Position numbers and translations under genes: made by a program. From Spartobacteria bacterium (GTDB lineage Bacteria > Verrucomicrobiota > Verrucomicrobiia > Chthoniobacterales > UBA10450), in the NCBI GenBank assembly GCA_003169695.1, contig PNAS01000034.1, positions 34,202-98,201 on the forward strand: DNA of 64,000 nucleotides, in the 5' to 3' direction. Of this stretch, positions 1 through 9,128 are shown one piece after another (the stretch's first letter is position 1; each line of letters opens with the position of its first letter). Below the pieces are notes generated by a model. It had not been told where the DNA came from. It searched no databases and worked only from the letters and a program-made list of their open reading frames with translations.

Positions 1-194
1 GTGAAATCCTTCGGGTAAAAATAGAGCACCACCCATTTGCCTTTGTAGTCCTTCAAACTAACCAACCCGCCCTCCGCGCTCGGCAAGCTGAAGTCCGGTG
101 CCGGCTGCCCCACCTGCGGCGTCTGCGTCTCCGCTCCTGGCATGCCGCTCAGTGCAACCACGCTTAGCAATACTCCGAGGAATCTCTTGTTCAT
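1..194 (-). CDS. Exported peroxiredoxin (AhpC/TSA, Bcp-like), 3' end cut by window edge
   Basis: Reading the minus strand from the ATG at 194 gives 64 codons that run off the window. The protein starts MNKRFLGVLLSVVALSG, a clear signal peptide (about residues 1-20). It continues with VGQPAPDFSLPS and then YKGKWVVLYFYPKDF, which is the N-terminal thioredoxin-fold signature of the peroxiredoxin Q/Bcp family just before its catalytic Thr/Cys motif. Family members reduce peroxides with a thioredoxin-like partner; the signal peptide puts this one outside the cytoplasm. The catalytic cysteine lies beyond the edge and cannot be checked. The gene is transcribed away from the hydrolase at 441, leaving about 246 bp between the two starts. 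Confidence 0.8.
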   Translation of the reverse strand, partial: MNKRFLGVLLSVVALSGMPGAETQTPQVGQPAPDFSLPSAEGGLVSLKDYKGKWVVLYFYPKDF

Positions 195-440
195 GGCTCG
201 ACGCCAGTTTAGCGAGCCCTTGAGACACCGCCACAACTTCTTGTCGCTCGCACTTCCGAGACCGTCGGGCATCGGTGGCACGCGCCATTTTTCAAAACAA
301 ACCCACGCTACGCTCCATCAGCGCCGCTCTTGGTCTTTTTAGTTCTTTTTATCGCTGGTTCAGTCTAAAGCATTTTAGAAAACAGGTGTCGAGCCATTGC
401 TAAGCACCCATATTAGGACAGTACCCTGCCCGCGTTCACA

Positions 441-1676
441 TTGACAATGATCCACTTCGCAAAATGGGGTTTTCTGGTAAGCGTTTTCGGCCTTTTCGCT
501 TCGAGATCATTGGCCCAGGGGGTGACCGATCAGTCTGTCCCTGCGAAAATTGCGGAGGACACTATCGTTGATCTTGTGAACACGGTTTTGCTTTTTGATC
601 GGCTTTTTACAAGACCCACGACGGAAACGAGCAGAGATTATCTGGAGCGGCTGTCCGACCCTTCCTCCAAATTTTATCGCTACTATCTAAATTACAAAGA
701 AGGACGAATCAGTCGCGCTGAATTGGTTCAACGATTGCCGCACATCGCGATGGTCGGCGACAGTCTTTCGAAAAACTTTTACATCTCCTCCCCGGCCAGC
801 ATGCTCTGGCGAGCCCGAACCGAACGCCAAAAGGATTGGTTTCTTGATACGGATCCGTCGCCGCGCAGCGTCGACAGCCTCTACGAAAGAGTGGACGAAG
901 TGACGCCTCTGGTGGCGACCGAGTACAGTACCGCTGGGGGTTTGGTAGCGCCAGGCCGCGCGACCGAATCTTTGATCAGGCGCCTGGCCCGGACAGAAAA
1001 TCTGCGGCGCCAGATCACCCGGGTCACACATGCGAAACGATTTCCCGACGTGGTCTTGCTCTGGATCGGACACAACAACACCGATTGGGTCAAGCGCCTA
1101 ACCGAAGCGGAGCGAAGCGATCCGTCCAAGGGTTTGCGATGGTTGGCGCGGGAATTCGGAGCGAGCTACGCCGACGAGCTCGAGGTGTTGATCGATCGCG
1201 CGGGAAAGGAAAAGCATCCCGTCGCCGTAGTCGTGTTTGGATTGGCCGATTTCAGAACGTTTTTTGAAATGCGAAGAAAGGCAGCGGCCGCTCATGCACG
1301 CGATCCCGCTCGTTATCCGTACTACGAGGCAACTTGCCGATACTTTGAGGCATTACAGCCGGCGAACCAGGAAAATACGACCCAGCTGGGCGTGATGATG
1401 AATGAGGAGCTGAGAAAAATGGTGGCGAGACTACGTCGACAACGGCAAACGCATCCCAATGTGCGACTGGAGTATTCGGACGCTTTGTCGAGGATCAACC
1501 TGAACGATCTAAAAATCTTTAGCTCTTTGGATGCATGGCATCCGTCCATCCTCGGCCATGACAGGCTGGCAAAGACAGCGTTCAAAGCGATCGCTCCGAG
1601 TTTGGCCTTTGTTGGGGTCAATCCGAAATCGCGCCGTTCGGTTCGCGGTCACGTTGCTCAAGTTAAGGTTCGTTAG
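441..1676 (+). CDS. Secreted SGNH/GDSL-like hydrolase
   Basis: 411 residues. The N-terminus (MTMIHFAKWGFLVSVFGLFASRSLAQ) is a signal peptide. SGNH blocks are visible in order: block I as MVGDS with the candidate nucleophile Ser108; a block III-like GHNN at about 210-213, with His before the Asn; and block V as DAWHPSILGH, giving the Asp364/His367 pair. The family hydrolyses esters of lipids or carbohydrates; the substrate cannot be predicted. The annotated start is TTG at 441, with an in-frame ATG at 447 giving nearly the same protein. It stands alone: the next gene converges from the minus strand 52 bp downstream. Confidence 0.72.
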   Translation: MTMIHFAKWGFLVSVFGLFASRSLAQGVTDQSVPAKIAEDTIVDLVNTVLLFDRLFTRPTTETSRDYLERLSDPSSKFYRYYLNYKEGRISRAELVQRLPHIAMVGDSLSKNFYISSPASMLWRARTERQKDWFLDTDPSPRSVDSLYERVDEVTPLVATEYSTAGGLVAPGRATESLIRRLARTENLRRQITRVTHAKRFPDVVLLWIGHNNTDWVKRLTEAERSDPSKGLRWLAREFGASYADELEVLIDRAGKEKHPVAVVVFGLADFRTFFEMRRKAAAAHARDPARYPYYEATCRYFEALQPANQENTTQLGVMMNEELRKMVARLRRQRQTHPNVRLEYSDALSRINLNDLKIFSSLDAWHPSILGHDRLAKTAFKAIAPSLAFVGVNPKSRRSVRGHVAQVKVR

Positions 1677-1728
1677 ACCGGCGGCCCGGATTTCGACTGC
1701 GGAAGTGGCTCGTAACCAGGCCTGGCTT

Positions 1729-4700
1729 TCAGTGCGCCTTCAGTTCGGCGATGAGCGTTCGGGCCATTGCTTCCTCTTTCGCGAGGCTGCACTCATGCAA
1801 AAGAAAGGCCGCTTTTTCGGCGGCCAGCCTTGCACCCGGGCGATCGCCGCACGCGCCGCGCACCTCCGCTTCAGTGAATGCTGCTCTGGCCAGATCATAC
1901 TGAGCGCCGATTTCCTCCAGGATTTGAATCCCTTTCATCACATGCGAGCAGGCTTCGTCGCCACGTCCCGGGTGTGCCGCCAAGGCTTTGCCTATCGTGC
2001 ATTCAGTCAGACCTTCGCCGATGACGCTGCCGGCGCTTTGCGACAGGACCAACGCTTCTTCCGCGCGGCGCAATCCCGCCACCGGATCGCCACTGTGTAG
2101 GACGAACTCAGCTTCGATCGCCCCGAACCACTCGGCAAAAAATATTCGACCACCGAGAGCCTGGGCTATTTCGTGCGCTTCCTGCCAGTAATGTCGTGCG
2201 TCATCCGGACGGTCAAGACGGAATGAACCCCAAGCGAGCATGGCGTTGCTTCCATATCGGAAAACGTCCGCTCCGGTTTTTTCCGAAATTTCGAGCAACC
2301 GGCGGGAGCTTTCCAAGCCCTCGGCGTATTCGCCGGCCACAAGCCGTGAAAACGCCAGAGCGCAGTGGGCCATGGCCATGCCGTTGCGGTCATTGGCCGA
2401 ACACGCATCTTCGAGAGCCTTGTTCATGTCGGAGAGACCGGCCGCAAAACGACCAAGGCAGGTCTTAGCGCAACCGCGGTAACTATAAGCCAGGAGCGTC
2501 TCGTGGTTGTCTTTGGCGGCCTCCAGCAGGGGGATCGTTTGATCGAGCAAACGGAGCGACTCCCGAAAGCGCCCCTGCACCGCGAAGGTTACGCCCAACA
2601 CACACCCTGGTGTTGCCAGCAATCCCGGATCGCCGAGCCCGGGGGCCAGGGCCAGAACTCGCTGAAAATAGTCGATCGCTTCCCGGAGGTTTCCGCCACC
2701 GTAGTGCGCCCGACCGGTCAATAATTGCACCCGCGCCAATCGCAGTGGGTCCTGCAATGATTGGGCCGCAGCCTCAGCCTCCGACAGGATCCGGAGATTC
2801 TTATCCGGTGCTTCGGACGTAAGGGAAGCATCGATCAGTTGGAAAATCACATCGACCCTTTGTTCGCGGCGCTCCCGCGTTTCCTCAAGGTGCCGAAGGC
2901 ATTCCAAGGCACGGCGGCAATGGCCTCGCACCTCGGGGAACAGACAAAGCTGCGAAGCCGCATTCGAGCACTGCATCAAATGGGGCAGCGCCTTTTCCCA
3001 CGATTCAGCCGAGAAATAATGATAAGCGATGAGGCCGGCGAATTCCTCGAGCCGATCGCGAAAAAGCAATTCGAGCGCCTCACCCACTTTATGGTGGAGC
3101 GCTCTCCGCTGCGGCCCCAGCAACGTGTGATAGGCCACTTCCTGGGTGAGAGCGTGTTTGAAGGCATACTCAATCTCCGGCAAGCGGGCTCTTTCGTGCA
3201 GAAGATCCGAATCCTGCAGACTCGTTAGTTGGCCATCGATGGAGGCGCCCTCGGCCGCGATGATTTTTAAGACGCGGTAAAAAAACACGCGGCCAATTAC
3301 CGACGCTTTTTGAAGCAGCACCTTCAGCTCCTCGGCCAGCCGGTCAATTCGGGAGAGCAAGACTCCCTGGATGGTGTCAGGGACAGCAGAAGCCATCGCC
3401 AGGGAAGCAACTCGCCAGCTGCCATCCTCCGAAGCGAGAGCTCCGCCTTCAATGAGGGAACGAAGTACCTCTTCGAGAAAAAACGGATTGCCATCCGACT
3501 TATCGACAATGTCGGCGGCGAGCGCTTCAGGCAGAGAAAAACCGCTCAGTAATTGCGCGATCAAAGTTAGGCTCGCTTCCGTCGAAAGTGGCTGCAGCGA
3601 CACCTCCACGACATGTTCGCGCAGGCCTTCGAGAACCGGATTGATTTTCTCCCAGATGGCGGCGGGCTCCTGACGAGATCGGCTGGCACAGACAAAGGTC
3701 AGCCGCGCTTTCCTCGTTAACGGAAAGACGGAATTCAATAGGTCGATGGAACTTTGGTCGGCCCAATGCAAATCCTCGATCAGAACAACGACTGCCTTAT
3801 TGGCCGAAAGACCGATGAGCTCGCGCTCGATGATGTCGAACAATCGAACGCGAAATTCCGCGCCCGCGATTCCCCTGATTAAGTCTTCGTCGGCCTCGGC
3901 CAGCGGCAGGGCAAGCAACCGCGCCAGGATCGCGTAGATCTCCGGTTCATCCGGGAAACTGGCAGCGATGTGCTGCCGCAGCACCAGTTGCTGCTCATCA
4001 CTGTGCTGTTCGTCCGCAATGCCGATATGTCTTCGCAAAAGATCCAGGATCGGGGCATAGCTCAGAGTTTGGGTGGACGAGAAGCAGCGTCCTTCCAACC
4101 ACGTTATTTCATCGGCGGTGCTTGCTCGAATCTCACGGAGCAAACGGCTTTTTCCGACCCCCGCGTCACCGGACACAATCAGAATCGCGCTTTTACCTGC
4201 CTTGGTCGCGGCCAATGCGGCCGTAATGGCGTCCGATTCGCGTTGACGACCGACCAGTGGAGAAACCAGCCCCTCCAGACCACGGATCTTCTCCGGTTGC
4301 ACTCTGGCCTCGAGCAATTCATAAACCTTGAGCAGCTCTCGCTTTCCCTTGACCTGGATCGGTTCGAGCGGACGAAAACGAAATGCGCCGGCCGCCAGGC
4401 GATAGGTGCTTTGGCTAACGAATATCTGACCGCGGGTGGCGGCCCCTTCCAGACGCGATGCGACATTCACGGTATCGCCGACGACAGCGTAGCGCATCCG
4501 CAAATCGTTGCCCATGCTGCCGGCAATGACTGTGCCTGAATTGATCCCGATATGCAGTGCCAGCGGCTCCTTAAGTTTATCCGTCCAACGGCGATTAAAC
4601 GGCTCCAGCCGTTCGCGCATGGATAAGGCGGCGCGCAAGGCGCGTTCGGCGTCGTCTTCCATTGCGATGGGCGCTCCGAACACCGCCATCACGCAGTCGC

Positions 4701-5121
4701 CGATAATACTGTCTACCATCCCCTCGTATTGATAAACGGCGTCGGCCAGTTCCTTGAGGCACTCGTTCATGAACGACACCACCTCTTCTGGATCTAGTGT
4801 TTCTGACAACGCCGTGAATCCGGAAACGTCGGCAAAAACGACGGTAACCTGGCGCCGTTCGCCCTGAATATGGCCAGTCGCTCTGATCTTGTCGGCGAGC
4901 TGCCTCGGAATGTAACTCTGCAACTGCGCGAGTAATTCGTCACGCGAACCGGCTTGGGTGTCTGCTGCATCGACTGGATGAGCCAGCAATGAGTCGAGGA
5001 GGTTGCGGAGAGGTTTAAGAGTTAGCTCAACGACCGCATCGCCGAGCGTCCTCCGTAACGCTTCCTGTGCGGCAATTGCCTCTCGCAAGTGGGCGATTTG
5101 TTCGTCGCGCGGATTTACCAA
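1729..5121 (-). CDS. Class III adenylate/guanylate cyclase fused to AAA ATPase and TPR region
   Basis: 1130 residues. A short helical N-terminus leads to a class III cyclase domain (about 85-270). ERRQVTVVFADVSGF carries the first metal-binding Asp, GDCVMAVFGAP the second, and NVASRLEG (about 219) the transition-state Asn/Arg pair, so the site looks complete. Next is an AAA/STAND-type ATPase with Walker A GDAGVGKS (about 316) and Walker B VVVLIEDLHWAD (about 442). The remainder (about 600-1125) is helical with TPR character. This layout is common in large soil genomes, where it is thought to make cAMP in response to protein interactions; ligand and target are unknown here. No zinc ribbon is seen at the N-terminus. 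The gene is monocistronic as far as I can see. Confidence 0.88.
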   Translation of the reverse strand: MVNPRDEQIAHLREAIAAQEALRRTLGDAVVELTLKPLRNLLDSLLAHPVDAADTQAGSRDELLAQLQSYIPRQLADKIRATGHIQGERRQVTVVFADVSGFTALSETLDPEEVVSFMNECLKELADAVYQYEGMVDSIIGDCVMAVFGAPIAMEDDAERALRAALSMRERLEPFNRRWTDKLKEPLALHIGINSGTVIAGSMGNDLRMRYAVVGDTVNVASRLEGAATRGQIFVSQSTYRLAAGAFRFRPLEPIQVKGKRELLKVYELLEARVQPEKIRGLEGLVSPLVGRQRESDAITAALAATKAGKSAILIVSGDAGVGKSRLLREIRASTADEITWLEGRCFSSTQTLSYAPILDLLRRHIGIADEQHSDEQQLVLRQHIAASFPDEPEIYAILARLLALPLAEADEDLIRGIAGAEFRVRLFDIIERELIGLSANKAVVVLIEDLHWADQSSIDLLNSVFPLTRKARLTFVCASRSRQEPAAIWEKINPVLEGLREHVVEVSLQPLSTEASLTLIAQLLSGFSLPEALAADIVDKSDGNPFFLEEVLRSLIEGGALASEDGSWRVASLAMASAVPDTIQGVLLSRIDRLAEELKVLLQKASVIGRVFFYRVLKIIAAEGASIDGQLTSLQDSDLLHERARLPEIEYAFKHALTQEVAYHTLLGPQRRALHHKVGEALELLFRDRLEEFAGLIAYHYFSAESWEKALPHLMQCSNAASQLCLFPEVRGHCRRALECLRHLEETRERREQRVDVIFQLIDASLTSEAPDKNLRILSEAEAAAQSLQDPLRLARVQLLTGRAHYGGGNLREAIDYFQRVLALAPGLGDPGLLATPGCVLGVTFAVQGRFRESLRLLDQTIPLLEAAKDNHETLLAYSYRGCAKTCLGRFAAGLSDMNKALEDACSANDRNGMAMAHCALAFSRLVAGEYAEGLESSRRLLEISEKTGADVFRYGSNAMLAWGSFRLDRPDDARHYWQEAHEIAQALGGRIFFAEWFGAIEAEFVLHSGDPVAGLRRAEEALVLSQSAGSVIGEGLTECTIGKALAAHPGRGDEACSHVMKGIQILEEIGAQYDLARAAFTEAEVRGACGDRPGARLAAEKAAFLLHECSLAKEEAMARTLIAELKAH

Positions 5122-5269
5122 ACATCTAACTTATCAGGCTCGTTGCGACCGACAACGAAATTAACGATGAAGGCCAGAGCACGCGCTTGATTGGCGGCGG
5201 ATCAGAACCAGGAAGGGATCACACAAGTTCCAGCTCGTTAGCGCATCGTGGTGAAAATCTCGTCGATCG

Positions 5270-6121
5270 TCATGTTCGGCCAAGGATGAAGCGCTCGATC
5301 GCGTTCGCGAATCCTTCTTCTTCCGATGAGGTCGTCACATGCGTCGCGGCTCGTTTCACATCATCGCTGCTTTGTCCCATCGCGATGCTGAGGCCAGACT
5401 TCTCGAACATCGAGATGTCGTTAGGCATGTCGCCGACTGTAGCGACTTCGGCCGGTTCGACCTTAAGCATCTCGGCCAACCCGAGAACGACCTCGCCTTT
5501 GTTTGCCTGAGGATGCGTGACATCGACGTAGTAAGGTTGCGAGCGCGCGGCAAAAACCTTCAAGGGCTGGTCCCGCTCTGGCGTGGTCCTTTTACAATGC
5601 ACGTCTCCTGAGAACTGCCGGAGGATGTCGGCTTCGCATCGCGCGACCGCCTCCAAGTCGTCGCTGATCCCGACGATCTTGACGACTTCGTCCATTTGAG
5701 CGGCGAAATCGGGGACGACGGTTGGTGGAAATTTCACCGTCCATTCCTCGCGATCGACGTGCGGCCCGTGCCGCTCGCGCACAAACCAGTCGTTGCCGCG
5801 GTAAATCCAGGCGTCGAGCTGGTGCGTTTCGATCAATGCGAGGATGGGTTCAACCACGTCTCGGGATAAGATGTGCTGCTCGACTAACGAAAGATCGGGC
5901 CGAACGAAGCGGCCGCCGTTAAACGCGGCCAAGGGAGTAGTGAGCTTGAGTGGCTCGACGAACATCTGCATTCCGCGCGGCGGACGGCCGCTCGTAATCG
6001 CGAATGCGATGCCCGCTCCGGCAAGAGCCCGCACGCTCGCGATGGCTCGAGTGGTGAGGACCTTCTCGTGTGTAACGAGTGTCCCGTCAACATCGGCGAG
6101 CACGAGCTTTATCAGAGCCAT
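5270..6121 (-). CDS. Cof-type HAD-IIB phosphatase
   Basis: 283 residues, the usual length for Cof/YbiV-type HAD hydrolases. Motif I is DVDGTLV near the N-terminus, motif II is TSGRP, the conserved Lys is in NKGEVV, and motif IV is VGDMPNDISMF, with the acidic residues that hold Mg2+. The segment between motifs II and III is the C2 cap expected for subclass IIB. Members dephosphorylate sugar phosphates or cofactor precursors such as FMN or PLP; this one's substrate cannot be told. It sits alone on the minus strand, 148 bp downstream of the cyclase start. Confidence 0.85.
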   Translation of the reverse strand: MALIKLVLADVDGTLVTHEKVLTTRAIASVRALAGAGIAFAITSGRPPRGMQMFVEPLKLTTPLAAFNGGRFVRPDLSLVEQHILSRDVVEPILALIETHQLDAWIYRGNDWFVRERHGPHVDREEWTVKFPPTVVPDFAAQMDEVVKIVGISDDLEAVARCEADILRQFSGDVHCKRTTPERDQPLKVFAARSQPYYVDVTHPQANKGEVVLGLAEMLKVEPAEVATVGDMPNDISMFEKSGLSIAMGQSSDDVKRAATHVTTSSEEEGFANAIERFILGRT

Positions 6122-6235
6122 AATCGAAAAAGAGAAAACTTCTCCGTCAACCTTTCGCTAATCTTCGCAATCATACAGCGCAATTGGAGCTCCTAGATGA
6201 GGAAAAATAATACCTCACCATGGGGAGCCGTGGCC

Positions 6236-6739
6236 TCATGATGATTGTCGGCTAATCGAAGCGGGAACGATCCGGTAGTCGCGTTGGAAGACCAGGTTGT
6301 GCAGGTCGGCGGCAGCGATGGCGCGCAGCGTGGGAAGCTCATCGGCTGCCTGCGCCTGGGTGAAGACGTTGAGCGGCCAGTCGCCGACAGTGCCGCCCCG
6401 CAGGTGCGGATGGTGGAATCCCGAGCCGTAAAAGGCTTCGATGATGATTGGGTTGATTCCGGCCGCGCGCTGCTCCGGCCAAGAGAGTGCCCAGACGGAC
6501 TCGACCCCACCGTTGGCCGAACTTCGGACTCCGGTGGCCGTCACCTCACCGGTGCCGAGGAGGAGGTGCGCGTTGATCTCGTTCAAGGCTTGGCGGGCGC
6601 ACGGATCGAGAATGCTTACGGCTTCCGTAAAGAGCTGTTCCTTGTCGTGCTGGGAGGCGGCGCCACCATGGGTGTCGTCTCGCAAGTCGGCGAAGTGGCG
6701 CAGCAATTCAGCGATGTAGGCGGGCTGACGGGCGGTCAT
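6236..6739 (-). CDS. Conserved hypothetical protein, co-transcribed with alcohol dehydrogenase
   Basis: 167 residues and no family that I recognise. There is no signal peptide or membrane helix. The most distinctive stretch is GFHHPHLRGGTVGDWPLNVF in the middle, rich in His, Gly and Pro and likely to be conserved. It starts only 7 bp after the stop of the zinc alcohol dehydrogenase, so the two probably share a transcript. A small soluble accessory or enzyme is a guess only. Support for coding is the tight spacing, the length, and the absence of a better frame on the other strand. Confidence 0.6.
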   Translation of the reverse strand: MTARQPAYIAELLRHFADLRDDTHGGAASQHDKEQLFTEAVSILDPCARQALNEINAHLLLGTGEVTATGVRSSANGGVESVWALSWPEQRAAGINPIIIEAFYGSGFHHPHLRGGTVGDWPLNVFTQAQAADELPTLRAIAAADLHNLVFQRDYRIVPASISRQSS

Positions 6740-6746
6740 GATTTGG

Positions 6747-7763
6747 CTAGCTTGATATGGTTAGGACGACGCGGAAGCGCACCTTACCGCTGTGCATCTG
6801 TTCGTAGGCCTCGGCCACGCGACTGAGCGGATATTTCTCGATCATCGGATGCACGCCGGTCAGCGCGCTGAATTCCAATGTGTCCTGCGAATCTTTCGCC
6901 GTACCGGAATACCAACCCAACACGGATCGCCTCTGCAAGAACAGCGACATCGGGTTTATGGTCAGGGGATCTGTAGGCGCGGCTGGCATAACGAGCTTGC
7001 CGCCCGCCGCCAGTCCATCCACCAATGCTGAAATCGCCTGCGAGTTCGGCGCCGTCGCCAGGATCACGTTGGCGCCACCGAGCTTTTGCAATTCCGTCGC
7101 CGCATCGCCGCTGCCCGAATCAATGTAATGATGCGCGCCCAGTTTTTTCGCCAATTCTTCTTTGTCCTTTCCCCGGCCAACCGCCACGGTCTTGAATCCC
7201 ATCTGCCGCGCGTACTGAACTCCCAGATGTCCCAGTCCGCCGATGCCGTGCACCGCCACCACGTCGCCGGCGCGCGCCCCCGAATTGCGGAGCGCGTTGT
7301 AGACCGTGACGCCCGCGCACATGAACGGCCCGGCTTCTTCCGCCGGCAATTCTTCGGGAATCAGGGCCAGCGCCGCCGCCGGTGCGATCATGTACTCGGC
7401 ATATCCGCCATCGAAATCGACACCGGTGACTTTGCGATTGACGCACATGGCGAAGTCCCCGCGCCGGCATTGTTCGCAGACGAAACAATGTCCTCCGTGC
7501 CAGCCAACACCGACGCGTTGGCCTTTGCTCCATCCCGTGACGTTGCCGCCGATCGCATCGATGCGGCCTGCGACCTCATGACCCGGCACCCGGGGAAACT
7601 GAAGCCCGGGCCACATACCCTCCTTGACGACCACATCGCTATGGCAAACGCCACACGCCTCGACTTTCACGCGAACCTGTCCGGCGCCTGGCTCCGGGAT
7701 TTCGCGTTCGACCAATTCCCAATCCCCGCCCGGTTTGCTGATCTGCGCCGCCTTCATCTTCAT
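6747..7763 (-). CDS. Zinc-dependent alcohol dehydrogenase (MDR family)
   Basis: 338 residues, typical of AdhA/AdhP-type enzymes that interconvert alcohols and aldehydes with NAD(P). Catalytic zinc ligands are Cys40 (GVCHSD) and His62/Glu63 (GHE). Structural zinc is held by four cysteines at about 93, 96, 99 and 107. The Rossmann motif GIGGLG is at about 173-178. The start MKMKAAQ has a second in-frame ATG two codons on. The gene lies 44 nt downstream, on the minus strand, of the conserved 75-nt element at 7800-7870, which may carry its promoter. The hypothetical gene at 6236-6739 follows in the same transcript. Confidence 0.92.
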   Translation of the reverse strand: MKMKAAQISKPGGDWELVEREIPEPGAGQVRVKVEACGVCHSDVVVKEGMWPGLQFPRVPGHEVAGRIDAIGGNVTGWSKGQRVGVGWHGGHCFVCEQCRRGDFAMCVNRKVTGVDFDGGYAEYMIAPAAALALIPEELPAEEAGPFMCAGVTVYNALRNSGARAGDVVAVHGIGGLGHLGVQYARQMGFKTVAVGRGKDKEELAKKLGAHHYIDSGSGDAATELQKLGGANVILATAPNSQAISALVDGLAAGGKLVMPAAPTDPLTINPMSLFLQRRSVLGWYSGTAKDSQDTLEFSALTGVHPMIEKYPLSRVAEAYEQMHSGKVRFRVVLTISS

Positions 7764-7799
7764 AATGTGCTTACTTTCGTGGACTGATGAGGCGCACAG

Positions 7800-7871
7800 C
7801 CATTAGACATAGGACTGATTTATTCCCACTGCCTCAGAACGAGAGGCACCTCGTTCTTTCGAACGAGGTGC
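7800..7871 (-). repeat. Conserved hairpin/block element, copy 1
   Basis: One of four similar elements. On the minus strand it starts with a perfect 10-bp stem (7861-7870 pairing with 7847-7856, 4-nt loop). A block follows with GTTCTGAGGCA and, 15 nt on, GTCCTATG ending at 7808. The alcohol dehydrogenase start follows 44 nt later. It may be a terminator for whatever lies upstream joined to a promoter-like block, or a mobile repeat. This copy differs most from the other three in the spacer. Confidence 0.65.
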
Positions 7872-7944
7872 TCAGACCGTCTCGCCTAGCGAATCCTCTC
7901 GCGGACGCAACGCGGTGGAATACGACAACGCGAGTTCGCTGCTT

Positions 7945-8076
7945 GCTGAACCCTCAGGGGTGCGTTGGAAACGTATCTCCAAACATGGGGTTGCCGCTCT
8001 TGGATTGCTCCCTTGTCGCCTCGTCCTGGATGACATCCCAGTGATCGACCAAAAGGCCGTTCTTGATACAAAGGTC
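7945..8076 (-). pseudogene. Remnant of a second SnoaL-like gene (C-terminus and 3' flank)
   Basis: This stretch is a diverged copy of 8637-8770, which is the 3' end and flank of the SnoaL-like gene at 8652. In the matching frame it reads KNGLLVDHWDVIQDEATREQ and then a tail like the intact gene's, ending a few residues later at a different stop. The N-terminal two thirds are missing; upstream sequence shows no similarity. It is best read as the leftover of a tandem duplication of the SnoaL gene, with the VOC gene now lying between the copies. Confidence 0.75.
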
Positions 8077-8124
8077 ACAATTCTTGCATCGGCACAGATC
8101 GGGCCTGTTTGAAATTTCGAGGGT

Positions 8125-8529
8125 CTATGATTGGCGGTGTTGCCAGCTCTTGTAGACCGCCTCGAGACTGTAACCGTCGGGATCGAAAACGTTCGCAGCG
8201 TAATAACGGGGATCGTAATACAGGCGCGCGCCGGGCTTGCCGTTGTCGGTCGCGCCCGCCGCCATTGCTGCCTCGTAGAACGCGTTCACCTCGGCCTCGC
8301 TCTTGGCGACAAAGCCGATATGCGCAGCCCTGGCGTCCGCATCGCCCTGCCTGAGCCAGAAGAATACGCGGCCATCCTGTCCGAAGCCCTTGAGGTCGGG
8401 ATGTCCTTCGGGGCCATCCTTGCCGTCGTAATCGATGGCATGCACGATGCCGAGCGGCTTGAGAGCCGCCTCGTAAAAGGCAATCGATCGGTCGAGATCC
8501 TTGACGATTATGAAGACGTGGTCGAGCAA
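8125..8529 (-). CDS. VOC-family protein (glyoxalase/dioxygenase fold)
   Basis: 134 residues from the preferred TTG start at 8529, giving MLDHVFIIVKDLDRSIAFY, the standard opening beta-alpha-beta of VOC proteins. I chose this start because GAGGTGA at 8534-8540 sits 4 nt upstream. The longer frame to 8595 has no such site and its extension is not family-like. The C-terminal half ends NVFDPDGYSLEAVYK, the usual metal-ligand Glu region. Members are small glyoxalase-like enzymes or resistance proteins with a mononuclear metal site; the substrate is unknown. It lies between the SnoaL gene and its remnant on the same strand. Confidence 0.82.
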   Translation of the reverse strand: MLDHVFIIVKDLDRSIAFYEAALKPLGIVHAIDYDGKDGPEGHPDLKGFGQDGRVFFWLRQGDADARAAHIGFVAKSEAEVNAFYEAAMAAGATDNGKPGARLYYDPRYYAANVFDPDGYSLEAVYKSWQHRQS

Positions 8530-8651
8530 GAGTTCACCTCGTTCGTTAGCCGACTGATAGGAAAAGCGTGCGTCTCCATTGGCGCAGAGTGACAAGAGTG
8601 GGCCCGGAAGTCAAAGGCGGCGGCAAATCTCTGATCGCTGAACTCTCAGGA

Positions 8652-9053
8652 TTACGTTGGAAACGTATCTCCAAACATCGGATTTCTGCTCTTGGATTGC
8701 TCCCTTGGGGCCTCGTCTTGGATGACATCCCAGTGCTCGACCAGAAGGCCGTCGTTGATGCGAAGGATGTCCGCTGCAATCCAGCTCACGGGCTGGCCGA
8801 AGCCCGAAAATCGCCCGTGCACGATCACGAAATCTTTCTCGGCCACAATCGTGCCCGGTTCGTATTTCAGCGTCGACGGCATGCTCTTGATCAGATCAAA
8901 CAGGCCTCCACGACCCGGTGCGATGTGAGCGCTGTGCTGTATATAGTTGGGCGACCAATACTTCTCTGCGGCGGCATAGTCGCGCTTGTTAAACAATGTG
9001 TCGAAGGCGTCGAGCACCAGCGCTTTGTTTTTCTCCTGGATCGTTTGACTCAT
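8652..9053 (-). CDS. SnoaL-like polyketide cyclase/isomerase family protein
   Basis: 133 residues. The sequence has the NTF2-like cone fold pattern of SnoaL proteins: an N-terminal helix with LVLDAFDTLFNKRDY, then YWSPNYIQHSAHIAPGRGG, and a C-terminal GLLVEHWDVIQDE. This subgroup is common in soil bacteria beside SDRs and other redox enzymes, where the real reaction is usually unknown. The gene is followed on its strand by the VOC gene and preceded by an SDR, so a small detoxification operon (9896 to 8125) is likely. A C-terminal duplicate of it survives at 7945-8076. Confidence 0.85.
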   Translation of the reverse strand: MSQTIQEKNKALVLDAFDTLFNKRDYAAAEKYWSPNYIQHSAHIAPGRGGLFDLIKSMPSTLKYEPGTIVAEKDFVIVHGRFSGFGQPVSWIAADILRINDGLLVEHWDVIQDEAPREQSKSRNPMFGDTFPT

Positions 9054-9128
9054 AATAATTTCCTTATCGTTTCGTCGTTGCGGATTGGAGTCGTCATCTT
9101 CGAAGCAGTTGCAGTTCGCTCCGCCGTC

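Noticed and set aside
3970-4539. Long plus-strand frames opposite the cyclase and the sensor kinase
   Set aside because: They lie antisense to well-supported domains and show no domain features; they arise from GC-rich codon bias.
7800-7871. Element as a standard ECF promoter with GGAAT as the -35
   Set aside because: GGAAT lies only about 7 nt from GTCCTATG, too close. The AGGCA box 15 nt away fits better, but no sigma factor can be named.
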